From contig JAPYWM010000054.1 in assembly GCA_028276345.1 (NCBI GenBank), forward strand, positions 1 to 7,821: a DNA stretch of 7,821 nucleotides, in the 5' to 3' direction. A model generated the notes under the pieces. That model did not search any database and was not told the DNA's origin. It saw only the letters and a program-made list of their open reading frames with translations. This DNA comes from Sphingobacterium sp. GTDB taxonomy: Bacteria > Bacteroidota > Bacteroidia > SpSt-205. The position numbers and the translations under genes were made by a program. This document shows positions 1-6,290 of the stretch, in pieces (the stretch's first letter is position 1; every line of letters begins with the position of its first letter).

Positions 1-1086
1 TACTTCAAAGATTTATACCGGGTTTGGGAGGAATGTTTTAGAGTTCTAAAGCCCGGAAGGAGACTATGCATAAACATAGGGGATCAATTCGCCAGGTCTA
101 TTCTATACGGAAGGTATAAAGTGATTCCGTTACATGCGGAAGTTATATCCCAGTGTGAAAGAATCGGTTTTGACTACATGGGGGCAATCATCTGGCAAAA
201 AAAGACGACAATGAATACGACAGGGGGAGCCACTGTGATGGGTTCTTATCCATATCCACCGAATGGCATGATTGAGATAGACTATGAGTTTATTCTAATC
301 TTCAAGAAACCCGGTAAATCAGAAAATGTGCCAAAAGAAGTAAGGGAAAAGTCAAGACTTACAAAAGAAGAATGGAAAGAATACTTTTCTGGACACTGGA
401 GGTTTGGAGGAGAAAAGCAGATAAATCACGAGGCCATGTTCCCAGAAGAGTTACCAAGGAGGCTAATAAGGATGTATTCTCTCATAGGTGATGTCGTGCT
501 TGATCCCTTCTTAGGAAGTGGAACAACCATTAAGGCCGCCCTTGAACTACAAAGAAACGGGATTGGGTACGAGATAAATGAGAATTTTGTCAAGATAATA
601 AACGATAAAATCGGAAATAACCTCTTACTTGAGCTTTTCGATCTGGAAATAGTGAAAAGGACACAAAAGATTGAGCTGGACAGCATTCCCTACGAACCAT
701 CAGTACCAGATGCTAAACCGCTGCTGGATCCAAGAAATTTAGACCTTAATAGGGGTAAAATGTACAAAGTTGTCAAAATAGTGAGCGAAGATACAATAGA
801 GCTTGACACGGGTCTCTTTGTGAAGTTTTTGGGACTGGACGTCGTTGATAAGGAGAGAGCCGTAAAATATCTGCGAGAATATGTCTGGAAGAAGGATGTC
901 ATAATAAAAGTAGAAGAGAATTCGCTGGTGAGTGAAAACACGATTTTTGCGTATGTATATTTGAAAAATAAAATATTCGTCAATGCCTACCTCATAAAAT
1001 CTGGAATAGCACAGGCGGATAAGCAGAGGGAATATAAGCTAAGGGAGAAACTTTTGAAAATAGAGAATCAGAGAAAATGTGTCTAA
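1..1086 (+). CDS. Site-specific DNA methyltransferase (N4-cytosine/N6-adenine type) with C-terminal SNase-like domain, 5' partial
   Basis: The frame is open from base 1 with no convincing start, so the gene enters from the left; 361 codons are visible. The protein methylates cytosine-N4 or adenine-N6 in DNA using S-adenosylmethionine. Visible in order: a motif V-like stretch 'RVLKPGRRLCINIGD' (codons 15-29), 'AIIWQKKT' (about 62-69), a probable target-recognition region (about 70-150), 'FPEELPRRLI' (147-156), the AdoMet-binding motif I 'DPFLGSGTT' (168-176) and motif II 'GIGYEIN' (186-192). Motif I lying C-terminal indicates the beta-type order, so catalytic motif IV (D/S/N-PPY) is off-window and N4 versus N6 cannot be decided. 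Codons about 254-340 resemble a staphylococcal nuclease (SNase) fold: 'YKVVKIVSEDTIELDTG', 'FLGLDV', 'AYVYLKNKIFVNAYLIKSG'. The catalytic arginines appear replaced (K275, T314). The gene is far more AT-rich than its neighbours and uses many AGA/AGG/ATA codons, suggesting horizontal transfer. No restriction endonuclease is visible downstream. The family is secure; the SNase-like domain is a by-eye call. Confidence 0.92.
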   Translation, partial: YFKDLYRVWEECFRVLKPGRRLCINIGDQFARSILYGRYKVIPLHAEVISQCERIGFDYMGAIIWQKKTTMNTTGGATVMGSYPYPPNGMIEIDYEFILIFKKPGKSENVPKEVREKSRLTKEEWKEYFSGHWRFGGEKQINHEAMFPEELPRRLIRMYSLIGDVVLDPFLGSGTTIKAALELQRNGIGYEINENFVKIINDKIGNNLLLELFDLEIVKRTQKIELDSIPYEPSVPDAKPLLDPRNLDLNRGKMYKVVKIVSEDTIELDTGLFVKFLGLDVVDKERAVKYLREYVWKKDVIIKVEENSLVSENTIFAYVYLKNKIFVNAYLIKSGIAQADKQREYKLREKLLKIENQRKCV

Positions 1087-1228
1087 TGAATATAGAACAT
1101 GAGCTTTTCCTCCTTGGGTGATTTATTGAGGGCTGATGCGGTAGGGGCTGTACAATATCGTGGTAGTCAGAGGCGCCTAAGGGATTAGCCAAGGAGCCTA
1201 TCTCGGCAAATTATGTACTTTTCTCTCC
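1087..1228. other. Intergenic gap at the base-composition boundary
   Basis: This 142-base gap separates the AT-rich methyltransferase gene from the GC-rich amidase gene; G+C rises from about base 1125 onward. I see no tRNA, convincing small RNA or strong terminator. There is an 8-base palindrome AGGCGCCT (1171-1178) and an imperfect stem pairing AGGCGCC with GGAGCCT around a 15-base loop (1171-1199), with one mismatch and no T-run after it. Confidence 0.6.
1126..1156 (+). promoter_or_regulatory. Weak promoter candidate upstream of the amidase gene
   Basis: TTGAGG (1126-1131) and TACAAT (1151-1156) resemble -35 and -10 boxes, but the 19-base spacer is longer than usual. It would leave about 65 bases before the ATG at 1229. 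If the host is a Bacteroidota member its main promoters have a different consensus (TAnnTTTG at -7), so this is only a candidate. Confidence 0.2.
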
Positions 1229-2038
1229 ATGGTCGGGCAGACCCACACCTGGGAGGCCTTCCCGGGCCAAAGCGAGACCTTACGCCTGGGCTGGGTGCAA
1301 ATGGATATAGCCTGGGAAAAACCCGAGGAGAACATCGCTTATTTAGAGAAGCTCTGGCAGAGCCTCGGCTCACAAGCAGAGGTCTGGGTTTTGCCAGAGA
1401 TGTGGAGTACGGGCTTCTCCGTTTCGGAGCGGGCGGCCGAGGACGAACCTGGCCCTGCGCTTCAAGCCATGAGAACTTGGGCCCAGTCTTATAACACCCT
1501 CTTCATAGGTAGTCTCAAAGTCCGCACTCCTACGGGGCACCTGTACAATCGTGCGTATGTGGTAAGCCCTACGGGCGAATGGGCCTATTACGATAAGAGA
1601 CATCTCTTTCGCATGGCGGGAGAAGAGAAAATTTTTACGGCTGGGGCGGGTCGGCTCATCACGCACTACAAAGGCTGGCGTATAGCGGTGCTGGTTTGTT
1701 ATGATTTGCGGTTTCCGGTGTGGAGCCGCCGAAGCGAGGCGTATGATTATGATCTTTTGATTTATGTGGCGAACTGGCCGGCGGTTCGGGCGGCGCACTG
1801 GGAGAAGCTCTTACCGGCTCGGGCTATTGAGAATCAGGCGTATGTCTTAGGGGTCAATAGAGTCGGCACGGATGGCACTGGCAAAGCCTATTTAGGGGGC
1901 AGTGTACTTTATAATGCGGTAGGCGAGGTGATTTTGCATAGCGGGGGAAGCGAGGGGGCTTTCTGGGCCACGCTCTCCAAAGAAAGCCTGGAAGCTTATC
2001 GAAGAGCCTTTCCGGCCTGGATGGATAGGGATGTTTGA
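1229..2038 (+). CDS. Carbon-nitrogen hydrolase, Nit2/YafV-like omega-amidase
   Basis: This 269-residue protein belongs to the nitrilase superfamily. The Glu-Lys-Cys catalytic set is visible: E57 in 'VLPEMWSTGF', K123 in 'YDKRHLF', C157 in 'VCYDLRFPVW', plus the second conserved Glu in 'GEEKIF' (about 132-133). 'STGFS', 'DKRHLF' and 'CYDLRFPVW' fit the omega-amidase branch (mammalian Nit2, bacterial YafV), which hydrolyses 2-oxoglutaramate or 2-oxosuccinamate to the oxo-acid and ammonia, cleaning up after glutamine or asparagine transamination, including in methionine salvage. No signal peptide is seen, so it is probably cytosolic. The ATG at 1229 is chosen because the frame is open only back to 1181 and no ATG, GTG or TTG comes between it and the conserved core; residues 1-17 look non-conserved. 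There is no Shine-Dalgarno sequence. The gene ends about 108 bases before ftsW and has no obvious link to division. The exact substrate is inferred. Confidence 0.9.
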   Translation: MVGQTHTWEAFPGQSETLRLGWVQMDIAWEKPEENIAYLEKLWQSLGSQAEVWVLPEMWSTGFSVSERAAEDEPGPALQAMRTWAQSYNTLFIGSLKVRTPTGHLYNRAYVVSPTGEWAYYDKRHLFRMAGEEKIFTAGAGRLITHYKGWRIAVLVCYDLRFPVWSRRSEAYDYDLLIYVANWPAVRAAHWEKLLPARAIENQAYVLGVNRVGTDGTGKAYLGGSVLYNAVGEVILHSGGSEGAFWATLSKESLEAYRRAFPAWMDRDV

Positions 2039-2062
2039 AGAGCGGAAGAGCGCTGCTCTTCC
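2037..2062 (+). terminator. Hairpin with duplicated 5' arm after the amidase gene
   Basis: GGAAGAGC (2044-2051), loop GCT and GCTCTTCC (2055-2062) form a perfect 8-bp stem directly after the amidase stop codon (2036-2038). GAAGAGCG occurs twice in tandem (2037-2044 and 2045-2052), so the 3' arm could instead pair with the first copy. The T-run expected of an intrinsic terminator is absent (the next bases are CTTATCC). It could be a weak terminator, an mRNA-end stabiliser or an attenuator before ftsW. Confidence 0.4.
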
Positions 2063-2146
2063 CTTATCCACCATGCTCCCCTGCATAAAACCCCACTCGT
2101 GGAAAGGGGGAGCTGGCTCAGGAAAGCGCTTTTCTTTGCGCCTCTC

Positions 2147-3229
2147 ATGCGCTGGATTTCGGGTGATCGGTTTTTATGGGGTGTGGCAGGGGCCCTTTCG
2201 CTCATGGGGCTATTAGTGGTGTATAGTGCCACTGTGAGTCTCGTTTTTCGGCATCACCCGACTTTTCCGGAGTACTACCTCATCAAACACTTTTTGACGC
2301 TCCTCATCGCGTTTTTAGGGACTTATGCTATTCATCACACAGACTACCGACGGTGGGGGCCTATTTTGGAGGTTCTCTGGTGGGTAAGTCTTGTTCTACT
2401 GGGGTATTTGTTCTTTCGTGGGGGGAGTGGGCGCTGGCTTTACATTGGGGGCATGTCGTTTCAGCCGTCCGAGCTGGCGCGCTTTAGTCTGATGGGGATG
2501 TTAGCGTATCGGATAGCTCGGGAGCCAGATGTTCTTCGCTCGTGGCAGTCCCTCTGGCCTTTGCTGGTGCGTATTGGGCTTACGTTTGTGCTGATTGCGC
2601 CGCAGAATCTGAGTGGGGGGATGCTATTGCTGTTTACGGTGGTGCTTTTCCTGTACATAGCGGGGCTATCGTTGGGTAAAATAGGGCGGCTTTTTTTTGT
2701 AGGGCTTTTTTTTGTGGGGGTTCTTTTTCTGGTAGCGCCGCGAGCCCGCGTTTGGCAGAGTCGGATTGTCGCTTATCTGAAAGGCGAAAACACCCCTTCT
2801 ACGGGCATGGCGGATGATTACCAGCGGGTACATGCTTCTATTGCGGTTTTTTCCGGGGGGATTGTCGGGAAGGGGCCGGGGCGTAGCACGCAGCGCTATT
2901 ACCTTCCCCAGTCGTACTCGGACTTTGCCTATTCTATCCTGGTGGAAGAGTATGGGCTTATAGGGGGGCTCCTGATGTGGGGGCTGTATACCTTGTACTT
3001 CTGGCGGCTGGCGGCCTTAGCCAGTGTGGTGGAAGGATTTGCCAGATTATTTTTGATTGGCATTATCTTGCATGGGCTTATGCAAGTGATTGTGCATATT
3101 GGTGTTAATATTGAAGTGTTTCCGATTACGGGGGTGCCATTGCCGTGGGTTAGTTTAGGGGGTTCGTCGCTTTTTATTCAGGCGCTGGGTTTAGGGATAG
3201 CGCTGGGCATTAGTCGGCGGGTGGTATGA
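2147..3229 (+). CDS. ftsW: Septal peptidoglycan glycosyltransferase FtsW (SEDS family)
   Basis: FtsW is the SEDS-family membrane glycosyltransferase that polymerises lipid II at the division septum with its partner class B PBP. Hydrophobic segments spread along the whole protein suit the usual ten membrane spans. Signatures: 'VYSAT' in the first span, 'GRWLYIGGMSFQPSELAR' (the 'G..RW...G...QPSE' block), 'APQNLSGG', 'GKGPGRSTQRYYLPQSYSDF' with the probable catalytic Asp in 'SYSDF' (window bases 2921-2923), and C-terminal 'GVPLPWVSLGGSS'. The ATG at 2147 gives 360 residues and starts 'MRWISGDRFLW', which fits the short cytoplasmic leader before 'GDR' in relatives; an in-frame GTG at 2099 would add 16 residues. 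Neither has a well-placed Shine-Dalgarno sequence. The gene overlaps murG by 4 bases (ATGA). RodA is the main alternative, but the dcw context settles FtsW. Confidence 0.95.
   Translation: MRWISGDRFLWGVAGALSLMGLLVVYSATVSLVFRHHPTFPEYYLIKHFLTLLIAFLGTYAIHHTDYRRWGPILEVLWWVSLVLLGYLFFRGGSGRWLYIGGMSFQPSELARFSLMGMLAYRIAREPDVLRSWQSLWPLLVRIGLTFVLIAPQNLSGGMLLLFTVVLFLYIAGLSLGKIGRLFFVGLFFVGVLFLVAPRARVWQSRIVAYLKGENTPSTGMADDYQRVHASIAVFSGGIVGKGPGRSTQRYYLPQSYSDFAYSILVEEYGLIGGLLMWGLYTLYFWRLAALASVVEGFARLFLIGIILHGLMQVIVHIGVNIEVFPITGVPLPWVSLGGSSLFIQALGLGIALGISRRVV
2688..2715 (+). repeat. Tandem 13-base repeat with two T8 tracts inside ftsW
   Basis: GGCTTTTTTTTGT occurs at 2688-2700 and again at 2703-2715, a 15-base period that encodes a repeated 'LFFVG' in a membrane span. 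Each copy holds eight consecutive T. A third, imperfect T5 run follows. Such runs are slippage-prone; the repeat may simply reflect the hydrophobic Leu/Phe codons. Confidence 0.75.
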
Positions 3230-4311
3230 AGGGGCTTTTGATAGCGGCGGGGGGGACGGGTGGGCATGTTTTTCCGGCGCTGGCGGTGGGCATGGCTTGG
3301 CAGCGTTTATATCCGGAGGTGCCGCTCTGGTGGGTAGGCCGCCCCGGTGCTCGAGAAGAAAGCTGGGTGGCTCCGCTGGGGGTTCCGTATGCCGGGGTCT
3401 ATAGTGCGGGGTGGCAGCGCCAGCGTCCCTGGCGAAATCTGGCCCTTCTTTACAAGCTACCGCTGGGCTATTTTCAGCTGATGGGGGTATTTCGTCGGTG
3501 GCCGGTGGGGGTGGTGTTTACGACGGGGGGGTATCCGGGACTTCTACCGGGGTGGATGGCCAGTTGGCGCCACATACCGCTGGTTCTCTTAGAGCTCAAT
3601 AGCACGGCTGGTCGGACGATTCGCTGGCTGGCTCGCCGGTCCCAAGTGGTTTTTTCGGCCTTTCGCGAGCTACGGGGCGTGCCTGTAGGTACGAAGGTCG
3701 TCTGGAGTGGGGTACCTGTACGTTTTACCGAGGCGGATAGGGCGCGTTATACGCCTGAGGCGGCGCGCCAGGTGTTGGGGTTTGTGCCGGAGCGGCCGCT
3801 GATCCTCATTCTGGGGGGGAGTCAGGGTTCTTCTACGCTCAATCGGATGGTTGCGGAGGCCCTTCGCTGGTGGGGGAAGGAGCCTGTGAGTATTCTTTGG
3901 CAGGTGGGCAGTGAGGCGCCTGCGATCCCCATGGCGGAAGCGCATATTGCGGTGCGGCCATTTATTACAGACATGGCGGCGGCGTATCGGGCGGCAACCG
4001 TGGTGGTTTCTCGGGCGGGGGGGTCTACCTTAGGGGAGCTGACCTGGTGGGGAAAGGCCGCTGTTCTGGTGCCTTCGCCGTATGTGGCAGAGGACCATCA
4101 GCGCCGCAATGCCGAGTACTACCAGGCTTCTGGTGCTGCGCTGGTTGTAGAGGAAGCAGAGGGGGGGGAGCGCCTGGCAGAGCGTGTACTAAGGCTTTTG
4201 CAGGAGCCGAATAGGCGATATGCCCTGGAAACGGCGATGAGCCTCTTATCGAGGCCGGATGCGGCTACGCAGATTGCGCAAACCTTGTATCATTTAGCGT
4301 ATGGCGGGTAA
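3226..4311 (+). CDS. murG: UDP-GlcNAc:lipid I N-acetylglucosaminyltransferase MurG
   Basis: MurG transfers GlcNAc from UDP-GlcNAc to lipid I to make lipid II on the cytoplasmic face of the membrane; it is a GT-B fold (family GT28) enzyme. At 361 residues it is of normal length. N-terminal lipid I-side motifs: 'AAGGTGGHVFPALA' (7-20) and 'LELNSTAGRT' (122-131, the 'E.N...G' block). The 'SGVPVR' segment (161-166) matches the family 'GNPVR'. C-terminal nucleotide-sugar motifs: 'LGGSQGSSTLN' (196-206), 'RAGGSTLGEL' (263-272) with E271 at the uridine/ribose-binding position, and 'DHQRRNA' (290-296). The start codon overlaps the ftsW stop by 4 bases and the end overlaps murC by 11, so translation is probably coupled. 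It lies in its usual place between ftsW and murC. The coding strand is very G-rich, with many GGG glycine codons. Confidence 0.98.
   Translation: MKGLLIAAGGTGGHVFPALAVGMAWQRLYPEVPLWWVGRPGAREESWVAPLGVPYAGVYSAGWQRQRPWRNLALLYKLPLGYFQLMGVFRRWPVGVVFTTGGYPGLLPGWMASWRHIPLVLLELNSTAGRTIRWLARRSQVVFSAFRELRGVPVGTKVVWSGVPVRFTEADRARYTPEAARQVLGFVPERPLILILGGSQGSSTLNRMVAEALRWWGKEPVSILWQVGSEAPAIPMAEAHIAVRPFITDMAAAYRAATVVVSRAGGSTLGELTWWGKAAVLVPSPYVAEDHQRRNAEYYQASGAALVVEEAEGGERLAERVLRLLQEPNRRYALETAMSLLSRPDAATQIAQTLYHLAYGG
3249..3264 (+). other. Canonical G-quadruplex motif in the 5' end of murG
   Basis: G7-AC-GGG-T-GGG can be read as four G3 runs with loops of 1, 2 and 1 bases (one G of the G7 serving as a loop). 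It sits at codons 8-13, encoding the 'GGTGG' nucleotide-binding loop, on the coding strand, so it could also form in mRNA. The need for GGN codons there may be the whole explanation. Confidence 0.5.
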
Positions 4312-5602
4312 GCACTGGCGTTTTTTGGGGATTGGTGGGGTAGGAATGAGTGCGCTGGCTGAGCATTATCATCGGCAGGGGCAGGAGGTGTCAGGGTATG
4401 ATCGGGAGCCTTCGCCCCAGACGGAGCGGCTATCCGCGCTGGGTATCCCGATAGATTTTTCTCCTCGATTGGAGCGGGTACGGGAAGCTACGGAGGTCGT
4501 GTATACGCCGGCGATTCCGGAGGATTTTCCGGAGCTTTTGGAGGCGCGGCGGTTGGGTCTGCGGGTTTTGCGCCGGGCGGAAGCCCTCGCCCAAGCGGTA
4601 GAGCCCTATCAAGTTTTGGCTGTGGCTGGTGCGCATGGGAAAACCTCTACTTCGGCTATTCTCACCTGGCTCCTTCATAGGCTGGGTGCTTTGCCTGTAG
4701 CTTTTGTCGGGGGGCAGATGAGAAACTTCGGCGGCACATACCTCCCGGGGAGCGGGCCGTATGCGGTAGTGGAGGCCGACGAGTATGACCGGGCGATGCT
4801 GCGGCTTTCGCCGGCGCATGCGATTATTACCAGCACGGAGCCCGATCATCTGGAGATTTATGGGGATGCGGCGGGGGTTTTGGCGGCCTATCAGGCTTTT
4901 CGGGAGCGGGTGGGGGGGTATTGTGTAGTGCCTGCGCAGGTGGTTGGGATCCGAGAGGCTATCCGAGTGGAAGTGCGGGATTACCAGGTGGTAGGGGAGG
5001 GGCGCTTTCGATTTGTGTATAGGTGGGATGGGGGGGAGCGGGAGGTGGAGTGGTCGCATTTAGGGCGGCTGTATGCGGAGAATGCTGCCTTGGCCTTGAC
5101 GCTTTTAGAAGTGCTGGGCTTTTCGCCGACTGCGCTTCGGGAGGCGTTAGCGGGGTATGCGGGTGTGGCGCGCCGCTTGGAATGGCAGCGGCTGGCGCCT
5201 GATCTGGTAGCTGTGCTGGATTATGCACATCATCCGACGGAGATTGCGCGCACGATAGACACGCTTCGGGAGGCTTTCCCAGGCTGGCAGATCATCGTGC
5301 TTTTTCAGCCCCATCTTTTCAGTCGGACAGCATTTTTTGCTAAGGAGTTTGCCGTAGTTCTTGAGAGGGCGGATGAGGTTGTACTTTTCCCCATATACCC
5401 AGCTCGGGAGCCGTACACACCCCACATCTCCGTAAAAACAATTTCTCAACATCTTGTTAAACCCGCCCGAGAGGTCGTAGCTTTGGAGCAAGGTATGAAG
5501 GAGGTAGATATTTTGTTAAAGCGCCCCGCCGTAATCGTCTTAATGGGGGCGGGCGACATTTACACGCTGTGGCACTCTCTTCTTAAGCATTTTGGTGCAT
5601 GA
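4301..5602 (+). CDS. murC: UDP-N-acetylmuramate--L-alanine ligase MurC
   Basis: MurC is the cytosolic ATP-dependent ligase that joins L-alanine to UDP-MurNAc, the first step of the stem peptide. Three Mur-ligase domains are visible. The N-terminal UDP-binding domain has 'GIGGVGMSALAEHY' (10-23) and 'SGYD' (31-34). The central ATPase has the P-loop 'GAHGKTST' (110-117), 'VEADEYDR' (157-164) and 'STEPDHLEIYGD' (178-189). The C-terminal domain has 'DYAHHPTEI' (307-315), 'FQPHLFSRT' (335-343) and 'MGAGDIYTL' (415-423). 'HLFSRT' and the 'GIGG.GMS' start favour MurC over the related Mpl ligase. The 433 residues are slightly shorter than many homologues. The ATG lies inside the last codons of murG (11-base overlap) and the stop overlaps the ftsQ start by 4 bases. 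The coding strand changes from strongly G-rich to C/A-rich after about 5390. Confidence 0.98.
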   Translation: MAGKHWRFLGIGGVGMSALAEHYHRQGQEVSGYDREPSPQTERLSALGIPIDFSPRLERVREATEVVYTPAIPEDFPELLEARRLGLRVLRRAEALAQAVEPYQVLAVAGAHGKTSTSAILTWLLHRLGALPVAFVGGQMRNFGGTYLPGSGPYAVVEADEYDRAMLRLSPAHAIITSTEPDHLEIYGDAAGVLAAYQAFRERVGGYCVVPAQVVGIREAIRVEVRDYQVVGEGRFRFVYRWDGGEREVEWSHLGRLYAENAALALTLLEVLGFSPTALREALAGYAGVARRLEWQRLAPDLVAVLDYAHHPTEIARTIDTLREAFPGWQIIVLFQPHLFSRTAFFAKEFAVVLERADEVVLFPIYPAREPYTPHISVKTISQHLVKPAREVVALEQGMKEVDILLKRPAVIVLMGAGDIYTLWHSLLKHFGA

Positions 5603-6288
5603 GGGTGTGGGGGCTTGGGGTAGGGATTTTGTGGGTGGGGGTATCGTGGGGGGGGAGTAACTGGTATGTGGGGGCGCGGCTTCGGCGGGAGGGGCGATGG
5701 GTGGTAGAAGGCTGGGGGCCGTTGTGGGATAGTATGTGGGTGGCTCGGCATATTGAGGCGCATGGGGAGGCGGGGCGCGGTTGGGATGTGTGGTCGCTCT
5801 GGATCGATCTGCGGGAGCAGCAGCTCTTTGAAAAGCAGGCTTTCTGGCTGGGGGCGGACTTTACGTATCGGCTCCGACTGCAAACCCGCGTACCAGTGGC
5901 GGCGCTGCGCTTGCCTGGGCGGCTCCTCTATGTAGATAGCCAAGGTCATCTTTTACCCTATACGCGTGCCTTGGACTTACCCATCCTGGAAATGCCGCGA
6001 TGGGATAGTCTCGCCGTGGCCTTTTTCTTAGAGTGGTGGCAGACGGACACGCTCTTTTATCGTCTGACCAGCCACATCTCTCAGGATAGTCGGCACGTGT
6101 GGTATGGGTATGGGCAGGTCTTTCCCGAGCAGTTTGTTTTAGGGCGCACGGAAGACCTCCCGCAGGCGCGACGCCAGTGGTACTACTACCACAGCCTCGT
6201 CCGACCCCGCCTCGGCTCCAATACCTGCAAGTCCGTACTTTTGCACGTTCCCAACCAGATTATCTGCCAAAAAGCTAAACCAATATAG
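5599..6288 (+). CDS. ftsQ: Divergent FtsQ/DivIB-like cell-division protein
   Basis: This 229-residue protein sits exactly where ftsQ is expected, between murC and ftsA, but is diverged. It has a short N-terminus, one membrane span (about 3-20) and an extracytoplasmic remainder. Residues about 34-103 fit a POTRA domain ('VVEGWGPLW', 'LWIDLREQQLF', then 'LRLQTRVPVA', matching the FtsQ 'L.v.v.eR.PvA' block). 'RLLYVDSQGHLLPY' (109-121) matches the following 'yyvD..G.llp' motif of the beta domain, and the end '..NQIICQK' resembles the terminal 'g.vv..k' strand of Bacteroidota FtsQ. FtsQ is a bitopic divisome scaffold that connects FtsZ-ring components with the septal synthases. The ATG overlaps the murC stop by 4 bases, and ftsA begins 2 bases after the stop. 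The first 60 bases are an extreme G-rich tract. The call rests on position plus weak motifs. Confidence 0.8.
   Translation: MRVWGLGVGILWVGVSWGGSNWYVGARLRREGRWVVEGWGPLWDSMWVARHIEAHGEAGRGWDVWSLWIDLREQQLFEKQAFWLGADFTYRLRLQTRVPVAALRLPGRLLYVDSQGHLLPYTRALDLPILEMPRWDSLAVAFFLEWWQTDTLFYRLTSHISQDSRHVWYGYGQVFPEQFVLGRTEDLPQARRQWYYYHSLVRPRLGSNTCKSVLLHVPNQIICQKAKPI
5603..5655 (+). other. Extended G-quadruplex-forming tract at the ftsQ start
   Basis: The coding strand has seven G3-or-longer runs: 5603-5605, 5609-5613, 5617-5620, 5623-5625, 5633-5635, 5637-5641 and 5648-5655. The first four have loops of only 3, 3 and 2 bases, a textbook G-quadruplex pattern. The tract begins two bases after the ftsQ ATG and the murC stop, so an RNA quadruplex would sit within the initiation region of ftsQ. 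Confidence 0.65.
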
Positions 6289-6290
6289 TT

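Noticed and set aside
1171..1199. Imperfect stem AGGCGCC / GGAGCCT considered as a terminator for the methyltransferase gene
   Set aside because: It has a mismatch, a 15-base loop and no T-run, and lies about 85 bases past the stop codon.
1213..1494. 93-codon plus-strand frame starting at an ATG before the amidase start
   Set aside because: It is out of frame with the clear nitrilase-family protein and its sequence is low-complexity Gly/Arg; treated as a shadow.
2123..2132. 10-base palindrome AAAGCGCTTT just before the ftsW ATG, considered as an operator
   Set aside because: It is short, isolated and within the possible GTG-initiated coding region; a single 10-base palindrome is not enough evidence.
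4430..5059. 209-codon open frame on the minus strand within murC
   Set aside because: It lies antisense to a secure murC frame and its Pro/Arg/His-rich product is typical of a shadow frame in G-rich DNA; no domain is recognisable.
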